Both the position numbers and the translations under genes were made by a program. 64,000 nt of DNA from Eretmocerus hayati (lineage: Eukaryota; Arthropoda; Insecta; Hymenoptera; Aphelinidae), in NCBI GenBank assembly GCA_029851415.1, contig CM056743.1:75351186-75415185 (forward strand), read 5' to 3'. This document shows, in pieces, positions 13,431 through 23,752 of the stretch. Each line of letters starts with the position of its first letter. Position 1 is the first letter of the stretch. A model generated the notes under the pieces. It was not told the DNA's origin and did no database searches. It saw nothing but the letters and a program-made list of their open reading frames with translations.

Positions 13431-14110
13431 GTAGAATTATCATGGACCAACAGCTACTCCAAAATTTCAGGAACCCTGTGAAATGTTTTGTGTAAGGATA
13501 GTCGATTTGTGCTTTTTCCATCACCTGATCATTTTTCTGCATCACTCATGTCATTACATCATCACATCAAACTGGCACCGCTGTGACAGATTCATTCATT
13601 TCTTCGGATGTTGCATTCGGGAACCCATGAACATACATTTACAAATCGGATGAATGAAGAAACGAGTGGATGCACTGATGTATTAATGAATGGATGAATA
13701 CCGCCAAAGTGGGTAATTTTGGTACGATTCCGGTACTGTCTATCTTGTTTAACCCGGCATTTCAATATACAGTGACAAAACCTGCCTTAACTAGTGGTCA
13801 ATTGGAAGCTTACAGTTCCAGATTTTGATTGACGGGCTACAAAGGTCAATTTCATGTGTGTAAGCTGGAGCTATTAACAGTGGAGCAAGTGTACCAGATC
13901 ACACCTCAACCGGGCAACTCTGGTACACTTACGAAATATTTCACCATGCAAGTAGATCAATTCGACTCATTCAAGAGTCTTATACTCACCTCTTTCAGTT
14001 TATGAACCATATGGACCGCCAGTAGATCCAAGATGAGTGAAAAAAGGCTGACATACAGAATTGGACTAAAGTTACCTTCCCGTAATGCTTCTTACGTAGA
14101 GTGGGGTAAC

Positions 14111-14113
<3 letters not shown>
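13431..14113. other. Intron-like or intergenic sequence within the CMC transposon
   Basis: No coding frame. Contains simple ATGAATG-rich sequence (13590-13700) and several copies of a GGTAAY-TTTGGTACR-type motif (13711, 13880-13935, 14100), related to sequence at 25460-26110 on the far side of the transposon. Ends where the microsatellite tail of the LINE begins. Confidence 0.5.
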
Positions 14114-14165
<52 letters not shown>

Positions 14166-14177
14166 TAGATAGATAGA
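14114..14177. repeat. (GA)n(GATA)n microsatellite at the LINE 3' end
   Basis: An uninterrupted GA run is followed by GATA units to 14177. On the LINE strand it directly follows AATAAAGGACATCTATC, so it is the element's simple-repeat tail. Confidence 0.9.
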
Positions 14178-14479
14178 TGTCCTTTATTCGTCCGAAGACA
14201 AAAAATACAGTTGCATACACCTACATATGCCCGTTAAAATGTAATAACACGTATAAGAATGAATATAATATATGTACAACAAAATCAATGATGATAGTTT
14301 CAGTCAATTACTGGTTTGGTCAAGGACAATAATTATCACAATTCGTGACTAGTCAGGGTGCATACTTAGAGGTATAAAAAGAGGGGTAAGGGCTCGCACT
14401 AATATCACAGCTATAGATCACCAATTGGGTGACTGAGGTCACATGTAAAAAATACTAAGTTAAGGAAGAGCCCTTCCCA

Positions 14480-17407
14480 TTACAGATTAAAATAATGCCT
14501 CTTCTCCACATCAATCTTCTGCGCAGACTGGGTTAGTAAAAAATCTTTCAGGGATTCCTTGAATTGTGATGTTTTCCGCAGCTGCCGAAAGCCCGGAGGG
14601 AGAAAGTTCCACAAATGAGCACACTGAACCTGGAATGATCTTCTTCCGTACTCAAGTCTCATATTGGGAACTTTGAGTACCCGCTCTTCTGTATCACCGC
14701 GTGCAGGGCGTTCGGATTGGTACCTGGTGAACATCGCAGCTAGGTAGCCAGGCTCTCCTAAATGCATGATCTTGTGCATTAACAGAGCTGCGAAGTACAT
14801 TCTCCGCGAATCAGTACGTAACCAACCCAAACGTTCCCTAAACGGGGTGATGTGCTCGTCTCTCCTAAGATCAAAAATGTACCTCACACATGAATTGCTT
14901 AGTCGCTGTATCCGTTGCCGTTGTTCGTCCGTGGCGTCGAGGTACACGACCGTGCAATAATCCAAGTGCGGTTGAACCAAGGACTCGACTAGGCGAATTC
15001 GGAGAGGTCTGGTGATACACGCCCTAAAAAACCGCAGTCCGTATAGGGCTCTGTTGACTTTCTTAGTTACTTGGTCAATGTGCGGTCTCCACGTCAGTTC
15101 CCTGTCAAGTGTAACACCAAGACTCACGACCGTGTCACTGAACGGGATGAACTTTCCATCCTGTATTTCAACCCCTGGCAAGTCCATTCCCTTCAGGTCT
15201 TTGATATTCCTCTCAGAGCTGAAGTAGATTGCCTTGGTCTTGCCAGCGTTGAGACACAGGCCGGAACTCTTGGCCCATTCAGTTACTAGTCGTCCTATTT
15301 CACCCAGCCGAGCGATGCCCTCTCTGATCTTAGTTTTCTCGACTTGGAGATAAATTTGCAGGTCATCCGCATAAAATAGATGATGTACCGACTTTCCGTC
15401 TAGCAAACCAGGTAAGTCATTGACATATAAGCTGAAGAGTAAAGGCCCGAGAACGGAACCCTGTGGAACACCCAGATTGGTTTCGAGCCAATCAGAATTA
15501 CCAGATTTTGAAGTGACTTTTTGGGTGCGACCTTGTAAGTATGATTTTATCCACAGAAGTGCCGATCTCGAAAAGCCAAGATTTCGAAGCTTGCTCAACA
15601 GCTTTGATGGTGATATCGTGTCAAAGGCTTTACTAAAGTCAAAAAGCAGGAGCAAGGTGATCTTCTTCTTGTCAATACCTACTCTGATGTCATCGGTCAA
15701 CTTTAGTAGAGCTGTCTGGGTGCTATGGTATTGCCTAAAACCAGTCTGGAAGCGATCTTGTAATTTCTCTTGTTTTAAGTACTCCGTGATTTGGTCGTGT
15801 GCGATTTTTTCCAGGACCTTGGCAAGGAAGCAGAGCAGCGCTATAGGACGAAAATCTGAGACTGTTGATGGAGCTGTAGTCTTTTTTAATGCAATCAGCT
15901 GTGCTTGCTTCCAAGCCGCGGGAAAAGTGCTATGAGCGAAAGAGGAGTTGAAAATATGTACAATAAGATCACCAATAGCCGGGAGAGCCTTCGCGATCAC
16001 GCTTTGGGGCATCCCGTCTGCCCCACGGGCTTGCGAGGAAAAATGTTTGATAGCAAGGACTACGTCGTTAAAATTTGTGGGCTTGAATTCAAAACCCTCC
16101 TCTGAAGCCGAATTTATGTCGTCCATTGCTTCATCTATATTTTCGTGAGGCGAGACGGAAACTCCCGCAAAGTGAGCGTTCAACTCATCCGGTGTGAAAC
16201 CATGAAGTTCCTCCTCTTTGCTTTTAGGCAGGAGGCCGAGGTTGCGCATTTCCTTCCAGATGTTCTTATGTTGATCAAGAGCGTCTGAAAGATGGTTTTG
16301 AAGGAAGGAGTTACGCTCTTGTTCCATGCGCAAGTCGACCTCTTCGCTAAGCCGAAAGTACTCACTTTGAAGCTCAGGACACTTGCGCTGGTTACGTTGA
16401 TTTCGTTCCCAGCGCCTGCGCGTCGCATCTCGCTTATTCATGAGTACCCTCAACTCAGGACCAATCCAAGGAGCATCATTTTTCCGCGGGTTGATAGTTT
16501 TTTCCGGCGCTAATTCATCTATAACAGTCTTTAAGTTCTCATTCAAGCAGTGAATTGCGTCTTCCAAGCTGGTTTCAGCATTTTCAAGAGCTGTCCAGTC
16601 GCAGCGAAGCAGACGGTCATTCAGCATCTCCGGAGTGATGTTACGAAAATTCCTATAAGTGAAGGAATTTTTTGGCGGAGTGGGAGTGAAGACGTTGATG
16701 GTGACGTCTATGACCGAGTGCCTGCCGAAACTGGGCAGGAGTCTGTTTTGAAAGTCAGTAATGGTGGCATTGTCATCTACGTAAATATGATCAATCCATG
16801 TATGAGAAACATTGGGGTTGTGTTGGTGAGTCGGGCCATGCTGCACTATCTGTAGGGCTAGTTCTTCTGTCAGTGCAGTCAGTGTCTTGGTGTCAGGATG
16901 AGCAGTATCCAACAAGTCAGCGTTCAGATCTCCCATTATAATTTTGTGACTATAATCTCCACACAGTCGGCGTAATGAGCCAAACAGCCCATCATCCTTC
17001 TGCATGGCGATTTTTGGAGGTCTATAGACTACCACGGCTAATATTGGAGGAGAGTTGCCTTGCTGTACGCTACAGAAAAGAAATTCAGGCACGCCAGGTT
17101 TTCCTGGGCCGAAAGTATTAGAAGAAACTAGTTTCTCTACTTTAAAATCATTGCGCACATACAAAGCAACCCCACCACCCTCCCTGTTGCGATCCTGTCT
17201 CAACAGTGAAAACCCAGGAATCTGAACGAGACTGTCATCCACATACTCATCTAGCTTCGACTCAGCGACCCCAAATAGATGATAGGAGGGATCGTTAGCA
17301 ATGAGCAAGCGCAGATGCTCAATCTTATCTGTCAGCGAGTTAAGGTTGATAAATCCCGCTTTCAAAGAACTACCACTCCCTCGTTTCTCCTCAGCAGCCG
17401 TACTTAG
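14480..17407 (-). CDS. LINE ORF2: AP-endonuclease plus reverse transcriptase
   Basis: Encodes the enzyme that nicks target DNA and copies the element RNA at the nick. The N-terminal 230 residues are an APE-type endonuclease: GFINLNSL at the start, the catalytic Glu in VAESKLD, GGVALYVR, then MGDLNADLLD and a C-terminal SRHSV-like GRHSVID block. The reverse transcriptase follows in the middle, with RGADGMP, PIALLCFLAKVLEK, LLFDFSKAFDT, GVPQGSVLGP and the catalytic FYADD. A C-terminal region has the HLDYCTVVY block common in this LINE group. No AUG precedes the endonuclease domain; the first Met codon is at about residue 121 counted from the TTG at 17365. The open frame extends upstream without a break to the ORF1 stop, in the same phase, so I place its start right after that UGA and infer synthesis by readthrough. 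Confidence 0.93.
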   Translation of the reverse strand, partial: LSTAAEEKRGSGSSLKAGFINLNSLTDKIEHLRLLIANDPSYHLFGVAESKLDEYVDDSLVQIPGFSLLRQDRNREGGGVALYVRNDFKVEKLVSSNTFGPGKPGVPEFLFCSVQQGNSPPILAVVVYRPPKIAMQKDDGLFGSLRRLCGDYSHKIIMGDLNADLLDTAHPDTKTLTALTEELALQIVQHGPTHQHNPNVSHTWIDHIYVDDNATITDFQNRLLPSFGRHSVIDVTINVFTPTPPKNSFTYRNFRNITPEMLNDRLLRCDWTALENAETSLEDAIHCLNENLKTVIDELAPEKTINPRKNDAPWIGPELRVLMNKRDATRRRWERNQRNQRKCPELQSEYFRLSEEVDLRMEQERNSFLQNHLSDALDQHKNIWKEMRNLGLLPKSKEEELHGFTPDELNAHFAGVSVSPHENIDEAMDDINSASEEGFEFKPTNFNDVVLAIKHFSSQARGADGMPQSVIAKALPAIGDLIVHIFNSSFAHSTFPAAWKQAQLIALKKTTAPSTVSDFRPIALLCFLAKVLEKIAHDQITEYLKQEKLQDRFQTGFRQYHSTQTALLKLTDDIRVGIDKKKITLLLLFDFSKAFDTISPSKLLSKLRNLGFSRSALLWIKSYLQGRTQKVTSKSGNSDWLETNLGVPQGSVLGPLLFSLYVNDLPGLLDGKSVHHLFYADDLQIYLQVEKTKIREGIARLGEIGRLVTEWAKSSGLCLNAGKTKAIYFSSERNIKDLKGMDLPGVEIQDGKFIPFSDTVVSLGVTLDRELTWRPHIDQVTKKVNRALYGLRFFRACITRPLRIRLVESLVQPHLDYCTVVYLDATDEQRQRIQRLSNSCVRYIFDLRRDEHITPFRERLGWLRTDSRRMYFAALLMHKIMHLGEPGYLAAMFTRYQSERPARGDTEERVLKVPNMRLEYGRRSFQVQCAHLWNFLPPGFRQLRKTSQFKESLKDFLLTQSAQKIDVEKRHYFNL

Positions 17408-19210
17408 TCAGGGAGTTCTCGCCTTTTCTGCCGCCGAAGCACAACTCTGCTCCGGAACGGAGGCACAGCTCTGGGTGTTGTTAGAGGGTGCACGAGAACG
17501 TTTCGGAACACTTCGACAGGCCGTTTGAATGACCTGCAGATCAGCAAGAGATTCAAACGTATGCGCTCGCTCACCATTCTTCCGTCTAACCCAGAAACGT
17601 TCGCCACTGTGCCAGACGTATTTTAATCCTAAACCGTGTGCAACTGACCTCAAGCGTATATATTCTTTATATTTCTCACGGGGGAGCATTTCATTCACAT
17701 AGATCTTACGATCTGGCACGAGAGCTTTCGTATCCGGGTCAAGTAAATCAGGCTGGATGTTATTAGCCGTGAAATAGTTATTGGTGATAGAACGTTTAGC
17801 CTGAATCACCTCCCTAACCAGAAGACTACTGGAGAGTTGGACCACGCATGATGGTAGTGTGCGTGAGATGGCAGCTGGGGCATGGGAAGATGAAACCGAA
17901 TCATGAATTGAAGGCCTCTCGCCAGACGTATGCCCCGGTTGCAAGACATGGACATCAGCAATGTCTGCCCTCTGCAGCTTTGGGAGAATGGACTTGAGCA
18001 CTGCAAAAGAAATATCACATACCTGTGCCGGTGAGGCCAAAGAATCTTTTTTCAAAGCACCATTTATAATTAGCTTACAGCGCTCAAGACCGTCCCTACT
18101 GAGTCCACGTCCTTGTTCCCCAGCATATGACTGGTAAGGCTTGTCCATTCTAGGTGGAATGATGGGACGCGAAGATTGATGTGTTGATTCGGCATTAATA
18201 TACTCATCATTACTAAATTTATCATTTTGCAGAGTACTCTGGTTACCTGTCAGTCGCTTAGTCAGACTGGAAAGCTGATCTCTCATTATGGAATTTTGCT
18301 CCAGAAGTAGCTGACGATCTAAGCGAAGCTCCTCCAGCTGGGAACTCTGCTTCTCCAATAGTCCCTCAAGAGAAGACACGCGTGCCAACAAACGATCATC
18401 CATCTCATTCACTGCTGGTGTAAAAGATGGAGAGGTAATGGCAACGTCTCGTCGGCTCATAAGGGATTTTATTTCGTCGAGCTGACTCTGGAGCATCTCG
18501 TTCTGTTGGAAAAAGAGGTCCAGAGTACTCTGCGATATAAGTACCCAATTGTTCTCAGGAGAATTCAACGGCTTCGATGTTGGTGATGCTGCAGGTCGAT
18601 CCGAGATGTTGGGGCTGCTAATCTTCTCCGATTCGACAGTGCACTCCACAGTTGGTGTAGTACGCAGCGACTGGAAGGCAATAGTTGGCCATGCATCTGT
18701 TTGCTGCTTTCGAATTTTCGCGGGCTTTATTTTGCTGGACTGGTGGCTGGTGGCGCCACGTGACGGAGACGAGACAGCAGTCGGTGGATTACCCCCGGCG
18801 AGCGCGAGCTGTGGACTCTCGGTGGTATGAGAGGCACTGGTGGTGGGAGGCTTCGCGCTCCGTGCAGTGGTGGTATGTTGCGAAGCGGGGGGAGATGTTC
18901 CTGACGCACCACGGGAGCTGAGCCTCATGTGTGAGATGGTCTGATTACTCACACGTTTTCGCAGGCTTGTATTCTCCTTCTCTCTTTCTCTGGCTGTTTG
19001 CGCGTTGAATTGTGAAGCCGTCGTCTGCTTTGACGCACTCGATGTTAAATTAGCGATATTGGTGTCGCTCACCTGCAGGCATTGCAAACATGTCACTGCT
19101 CCCCGGGATGATCTCGAGCACTTGACATGAGCTGATCCATTGCAAATGCCGCATTCTCTGCTGCCTGTGCGTAAGGTGCCATTGCAGACACAGCAGATGT
19201 TTTCGCTCAT
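17408..19210 (-). CDS. LINE ORF1: PHD-finger RNA-binding/Gag-like protein
   Basis: Begins at the ATG at 19210, immediately before a Cys/His-rich zinc finger (CCVCNGTLRTG, CGICNGSAHVKC, CLQCLQ) of the PHD type seen in CR1-group ORF1 proteins. A long Ser/Thr-rich low-complexity stretch follows, then a predicted coiled coil (around FFQQNEMLQSQLDEIKSLM and LLEKQSSQLEELRLDRQLL), then a basic C-terminal region with VWHSGERFWVRRKNGE. Known ORF1 proteins of this group bind the element RNA and form particles. The reading frame can extend upstream to 19294 only with a non-AUG start, so 19210 is preferred. It ends in UGA followed by CUA, in the same frame as ORF2. Confidence 0.88.
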   Translation of the reverse strand: MSENICCVCNGTLRTGSRECGICNGSAHVKCSRSSRGAVTCLQCLQVSDTNIANLTSSASKQTTASQFNAQTAREREKENTSLRKRVSNQTISHMRLSSRGASGTSPPASQHTTTARSAKPPTTSASHTTESPQLALAGGNPPTAVSSPSRGATSHQSSKIKPAKIRKQQTDAWPTIAFQSLRTTPTVECTVESEKISSPNISDRPAASPTSKPLNSPENNWVLISQSTLDLFFQQNEMLQSQLDEIKSLMSRRDVAITSPSFTPAVNEMDDRLLARVSSLEGLLEKQSSQLEELRLDRQLLLEQNSIMRDQLSSLTKRLTGNQSTLQNDKFSNDEYINAESTHQSSRPIIPPRMDKPYQSYAGEQGRGLSRDGLERCKLIINGALKKDSLASPAQVCDISFAVLKSILPKLQRADIADVHVLQPGHTSGERPSIHDSVSSSHAPAAISRTLPSCVVQLSSSLLVREVIQAKRSITNNYFTANNIQPDLLDPDTKALVPDRKIYVNEMLPREKYKEYIRLRSVAHGLGLKYVWHSGERFWVRRKNGERAHTFESLADLQVIQTACRSVPKRSRAPSNNTQSCASVPEQSCASAAEKARTP

Positions 19211-19668
19211 CGCGCAGCAGACAGCGTCGTAGCAGGCCAGCGTAGCAGACGACCTCCGAGCATGCGCACAAGGTTCACTTTCGGCGCCAAGCACTGCCGA
19301 CTCGATGTTGTAGTTGGGGTTGCAGAATTGGAATTATTCCTCCCAGGCTCGTGCAGGAGCCATGCAGCGATGCTCCAGATGTATGAGCCTGCAGGAGGAA
19401 ATCCAATCTGCAAAAAAGTGCCACTCGGGACGACGTTTTGATGGTTAAAGTCACATTCAAACACGGAGCGATGTGTAATGCGTGTGGATGTACTCACCGC
19501 CAGAGAGAGAGGGAGAGAGAGGGAGAGAGGAAGAGGGGGGGGGGTATAGTTATTCGCGTGGAAAAAAACAAGTAGTGCACGTGTGTGTCCTTTTGATATC
19601 GCAGAATTTGTCACAGTGGTGTGAAACGCTTCTTTCCACCTTGATTGCTTAATATAATAATTATGCAG

Positions 19669-21677
19669 GGTGACAACAGAGGTTTACTCTCAATTGTACG
19701 AGGACGCTTTTCAAGTGTTTGATGAGGAAAAGAATAAAAAAGCCTATATTGAAGAACTACAGACTGTGAGAGAGGACGACTCGACCAAAAAAAGGCTGAG
19801 TGGCGCTTTGGTGAATGCTCACGATTCTTACTTAACACTTGCTGTCGAAGTTGGGTTGAAAGACAGTAAGGTACCAGAAAATCGAGTACTTCTGAGATCA
19901 GGTACTAATAATGCAACTATGGATATTTCGATTATGTTGCATGATATTGACTCCAGTGAATTCTTGCAGCCCTGCAACTTGAAACGATTGATTTGACAAA
20001 ATTTGAGAAAGATGATGCAGAGCTCGATACAGATGACGAAGAGGATTGGTTAAAATCAGCCCCCCATCGTTTCTCGGTCGAATATAAAAATCTAGATTTC
20101 ACAGGAATTGCTAAAAAATATAAAGCTATCACAGGAAAATCCGGAAAGAAGCTGGTGAGAGAAACTCCATAATGTCTATGATTGCACTATCCTCAATTGA
20201 ACTGCAAGATGAACGAGAACATTCCTAGGGAATTTATGAGAGGAATTTTGAGGCTGAAACTTGGGGTCTTACGTATTATTCATAATCATCTGTTTGGATC
20301 CAATGCTTTTCATGGACTATACGGTTCATTCAACTTCTTTAGAAACGACCAATTTTGGACATCTCAATATGTCCTCTTCAGAAGAAATATTATCTAATCT
20401 GGGAGGGAAGGTTCGATTTAAAAGAATTTTTTTCAGTGAAATTCCTAGAAGGGAATTTTCTGAAATCCTCGGAATCAAACTCACACCATAACCAGAGATA
20501 ATTATTCACGAAAAATTAAAATACAGACGTCCAAGAATTCTCGATGCTCGGTCTCCCGTATACAATATATGCTCGGGCCGACAACAGCCATGGATATCTG
20601 GCTCAAAGTAGATCTGTTCTGCATTGTTTTCTCTTTTTAAAACATTTGTGATTGGGAAAGTCCAATTCGGGGTGTCTATATATGGTGATGTCTAAACCAT
20701 GATCCCTAGAGAATTGATTAGCATCTCTGAACATTGATGAACTCATCGTTGAGCCCAAATCAAATCTGCAATATCCCATAATCTTTTTGTCCACAGGCTT
20801 TATTGGACTTTCAATACAAGATCAATACTTTGAAACTGGAATCAGCGAGTGACGATCATTTCTATAAGACTGATGTTTACAAAAGGCTCCGTGAACACTG
20901 GCCAGGAGTGGCCAGGAGTATAGTCCAAATATCAATCTCATCAAGGGAAACATCTTCACACCAAAAATCTGACAAAACCGGCTTAATCAAGATAAATGAG
21001 AGGCTCATCGATAATGACGGTAATAATGCATATTTCTATTGAATTATTTCCCCACTTGTGACACTGAATCTTATTCGATTCATATTCATTGTAGGATACA
21101 CTAGTACAGTAGCATTCCTGCTATTATCAGATCTCCTGAAATATGGTTTCAACCTCAATGTCTTCAAGAAGTTGGGTTGGAAACCAGACCGCGACTACAC
21201 AGTGAAGTCTTTTGTGAGGCATATTGAGGTGAATTTTGTTCTTAATTTGTTTTGTTTCTTGTTGAGCAAAGAATGGATTTTGATCGTTGCTTCTACCAGT
21301 GTGGTTACAGTGCTGAAAAACTCAAGGGTATTATAGCAGAGCACCGTGCTGACTATTCAAAACTGGACATTACAGCTCCGCAACCCTTTATCATCTTCTG
21401 GGGACCATTAGAAGCGCTGGAAACTACCCACGTTGTGATCAACGAGATTTGTTATGAATGTGATTCAGCTGTGGATGCCGTGGACGTTTGCTTCAAGTCA
21501 TTCTTTAGTTTCAACTTGAAATATTCCTTAGCTTCTATTCACATATGGTCATTCATACAAAGGTATTTGTATGAATTCAAAGCCGGACAACAAACCGTTG
21601 TAAGCTCGCCCAGCATGACTAATCTAGTTGATAAGATACTACGTTTGGGAGGTTTTAACGTGTCACCCTCCTCATGA
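19669..21677 (+). CDS. 3' exons of the unidentified spliced gene of the CMC transposon
   Basis: Coding segments bounded by GT-AG-like sites: exon from 19669 (after TTATGCAG), exon 19970-20154 (after TTCTTGCAG, donor CTG/gtgaga), exon 20797-21019 (after TCCACAG, donor gtaata), exon 21095-21228 (after TTGTAG, donor gtgaat), and a last exon 21272-21677 with a stop. The last exon has a well-formed protein ending (PQPFIIFWGPLEAL, VDVCFKSFFSFNLKY, HIWSFIQRYLYEF). An acidic segment (DDAELDTDDEEDW) lies in the second. I cannot name the family; from position and strand it is an accessory protein of the transposon, probably the continuation of the exon at 12.7 kb across the LINE insertion. The splice model is read by eye. 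Confidence 0.45.
20155..20796. other. Intron-like interval with an antisense open frame
   Basis: Lies between a donor-like gtgaga and an acceptor-like TCCACAG. A minus-strand frame at 20603-20794 reads Cys-containing sequence with no recognised family. No separate gene is claimed. Confidence 0.4.
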
Positions 21678-21815
21678 TTCGACATATTTTGTGGAAAAAC
21701 AACTCCGGTCGTTAGTAAAATATAATATTTCCTGGCCCGACATCGAGTCATCTTCAGAGAACTCGTTTCACATTGGTAATAGAAACTCATTATTATTTGA
21801 CAAGTTTAAACGTAA

Positions 21816-22568
21816 GTGATCAACTTGCCTGATACATTTAGTGTAAACATGGAAATTTTCGATGACAGTGTGAGAATTGCTACTGAGCTTTACCAGCATT
21901 TAAATTTCACCAGGAAGGATATAACATTCATAATCAATGTATTCAATGATTTCATAAAAAATACTTACAATCCCTTCATCTTGAATGAAATAGTAGTCAG
22001 CCTTGCCGACATTCTCGATGAAAATGTTCTCCAAGAACTGAAGAGAATTTTCAAAAAGCATAACGATCCTTTCAATCACCTGAACACGGAACACAAACAA
22101 ATGAAAGTCTTCAACAAACTTGGCCTGTATGTTGATCCAGAAGTTCACGAGATAGGTGAATCTACTAAAACTTCGGTCAGAAATGATATAGTCAGTTTGA
22201 AAAAACAAAAAGTTACCATGGTTCACATGTCCATTGAGAATTCTCTTGATAAACTGTTTGAAATGGATGGTCTCTTAGAGAGCACAGTGTCATATATGAA
22301 ATCCTTAATGGCTGATGAGAGTTCGATGTCTAATTTTGTACAAGGTGAACTGTGGCGAGAACTCACGAGAGACATTCCCGATCATGACACAGTTGCTATC
22401 CCTTTAGTAGGATTTTTTGATGATATTGATACCGGTAATGCCCTTGGCAGCAGAGCAGGTCAAAATTCAGTCGGAAATTTCAGTGTAACATGTCCCTGTT
22501 TTCCACCAAGCTTCGCGTCTAAACTCGACAGCATGATTGTGACTGATTTATTTTATAGCACTGCGTGA
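21816..22568 (+). CDS. CMC transposase, N-terminal and first catalytic part
   Basis: DDE-type transposase that cuts and pastes the element. This segment likely starts translation in an upstream exon: coding potential also exists at about 21690-21811, and a donor-like GTAAGT at 21812 precedes it. The N-terminal 190 residues are helical with no recognised motif. Near the end is the hallmark block IPLVGFFDDIDTGNALGSR, then SVGNFSVTCPCFPPSFASKL; CACTA-type transposases have this arrangement, and the aspartate of FFDD is a catalytic candidate. The frame stops at 22566-22568, while the block expected only a few residues later in the family resumes at about 23752, so an intron or insertion of about 1.19 kb splits the catalytic core. 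Confidence 0.82.
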   Translation: MINLPDTFSVNMEIFDDSVRIATELYQHLNFTRKDITFIINVFNDFIKNTYNPFILNEIVVSLADILDENVLQELKRIFKKHNDPFNHLNTEHKQMKVFNKLGLYVDPEVHEIGESTKTSVRNDIVSLKKQKVTMVHMSIENSLDKLFEMDGLLESTVSYMKSLMADESSMSNFVQGELWRELTRDIPDHDTVAIPLVGFFDDIDTGNALGSRAGQNSVGNFSVTCPCFPPSFASKLDSMIVTDLFYSTA

Positions 22569-23597
22569 CCTAAACCCGCGTTTATTAAACGCATTTGCGG
22601 GACTTAACTGGCCTATTATTCAACTGTGAAATAACGCGTTCGCTCACTTCACGCGGGTGCGAAACATAACAAATCGGTTTATTCCACTACGAGATAATGA
22701 GGGTATCTTTGGTAAATTTTTCGTGAATTTCGTATGCAGTCATCGAAATTGTGAGAAAAATTATTAAATACCTCTGATTGATCGTGTCTGAAGCAGTGCT
22801 TCCACATCAATAACTCCAGAAAGCAAGAAAATTAGTTGAGATTCTACACACTATTTTTCATGGTTATAGATCATCAGCAACATAAACATAAACATCAACA
22901 CGTGGTTGAGTTTTGCACATGTGTACGTGCTAACCTTGCTGTTCATGCCATTCTCAAATTGACTCGCGCAACAAAATCTTTGGCCATGCTACATCGTTAT
23001 TTCGATTCGATACGTCCTCGTAAAGAAATGACAATGAATAACAAGATTAGAGACTTACAGTATGATGGGAGGTTGTATTTGATTCTTTCTAATGATCAAC
23101 ATCTGATTATTATTTGAATAGATTAGATGCGGATTTATCATCTTTGCGGTAAAGATGTTACTACACAGTTATCAATTCCAAGACAACCGTTATGAACAGT
23201 TCAAATGACAAGATGCTAATTTTTCAAGAACCTATGAGTTACAAGTGTAAATTTGAAAATTGCTTTTCGAATTAAGTCTGTAAGAGAAAATTCTAACCGA
23301 GATTAGAGTTGCACACTCATTGTATGATTATGGTAATTAACGATGATGCTCATTATGACTTATTATTAGTGTATGAGGGGTTGTGTTATCCATACGAGCA
23401 ACGTCTTTATCATCATTCGATGTGCTTACTCGCGGGTTTGTGATATCTATTCTAAAGGACCAGATTCTTAACTTTTTTCAGTCGGGGGGGCTGCCGCCCC
23501 CCCGAACCCCCCCGCTTGCCCCGCCCTAGGCACCTCCACCCTCGCGCAAGCGCTCGGGTGTGTTATAACCCCCGCAAAGGGCGGGTTTATGTCACTC
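22569..23597. other. Intron or insertion splitting the transposase
   Basis: AT-rich sequence without a supported gene, ending in a very GC-rich patch (23483-23560) with runs of G and C. An acceptor-like CTTTTTTCAG precedes that patch at 23473-23482. Whether this interval is spliced out or inactivates the transposase cannot be decided from sequence alone. Confidence 0.5.
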
Positions 23598-23752
23598 GAT
23601 GCTATAAAATAGTGTACGATACACGGGACCCAAGAGCTTTGATTATTACACGGCGTGATTGGCACCCTCGCGCAAGCGCTCGGGCGCCAACTTCACGCCG
23701 TGTAATAATAAGGCTCTTAGGTCCCTTGTATCGTAAATAACTATTATACGAA
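23598..23752. repeat. Hairpin-forming inverted repeat inside the transposase gap
   Basis: Arms at about 23598-23667 and 23681-23752 pair across a loop TCGCGCAAGCGCTC. Examples are ACGATACACGGGACC with GGTCCCTTGTATCGT, and TTACACGGCGTGA with TCACGCCGTGTAA. The 19-base CCTCGCGCAAGCGCTCGGG occurs at the loop and once more at 23539-23557. The transposase frame restarts exactly at the end of the right arm. Confidence 0.85.

Larger units (their letters stand above)
14114..19600 (-). mobile_element. CR1-group non-LTR retrotransposon (LINE), near full length
   Basis: Read on the minus strand it has a 5' UTR (about 19600-19211), ORF1 with a PHD-type zinc finger, ORF2 with AP-endonuclease and reverse transcriptase, a 3' UTR of about 300 bp, and a microsatellite 3' end instead of poly-A, as in CR1-like clades. 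It lies inside the CMC transposon, antisense to the host element's genes, so it is younger than the transposon. The 5' boundary is approximate because no target duplication is visible. ORF1 and ORF2 show no internal stops other than the UGA between them, so the copy looks recent. Confidence 0.88.

Noticed and set aside
18549..18921. Plus-strand frames over LINE ORF1
   Set aside because: Antisense shadows of the well-supported ORF1 on the minus strand.
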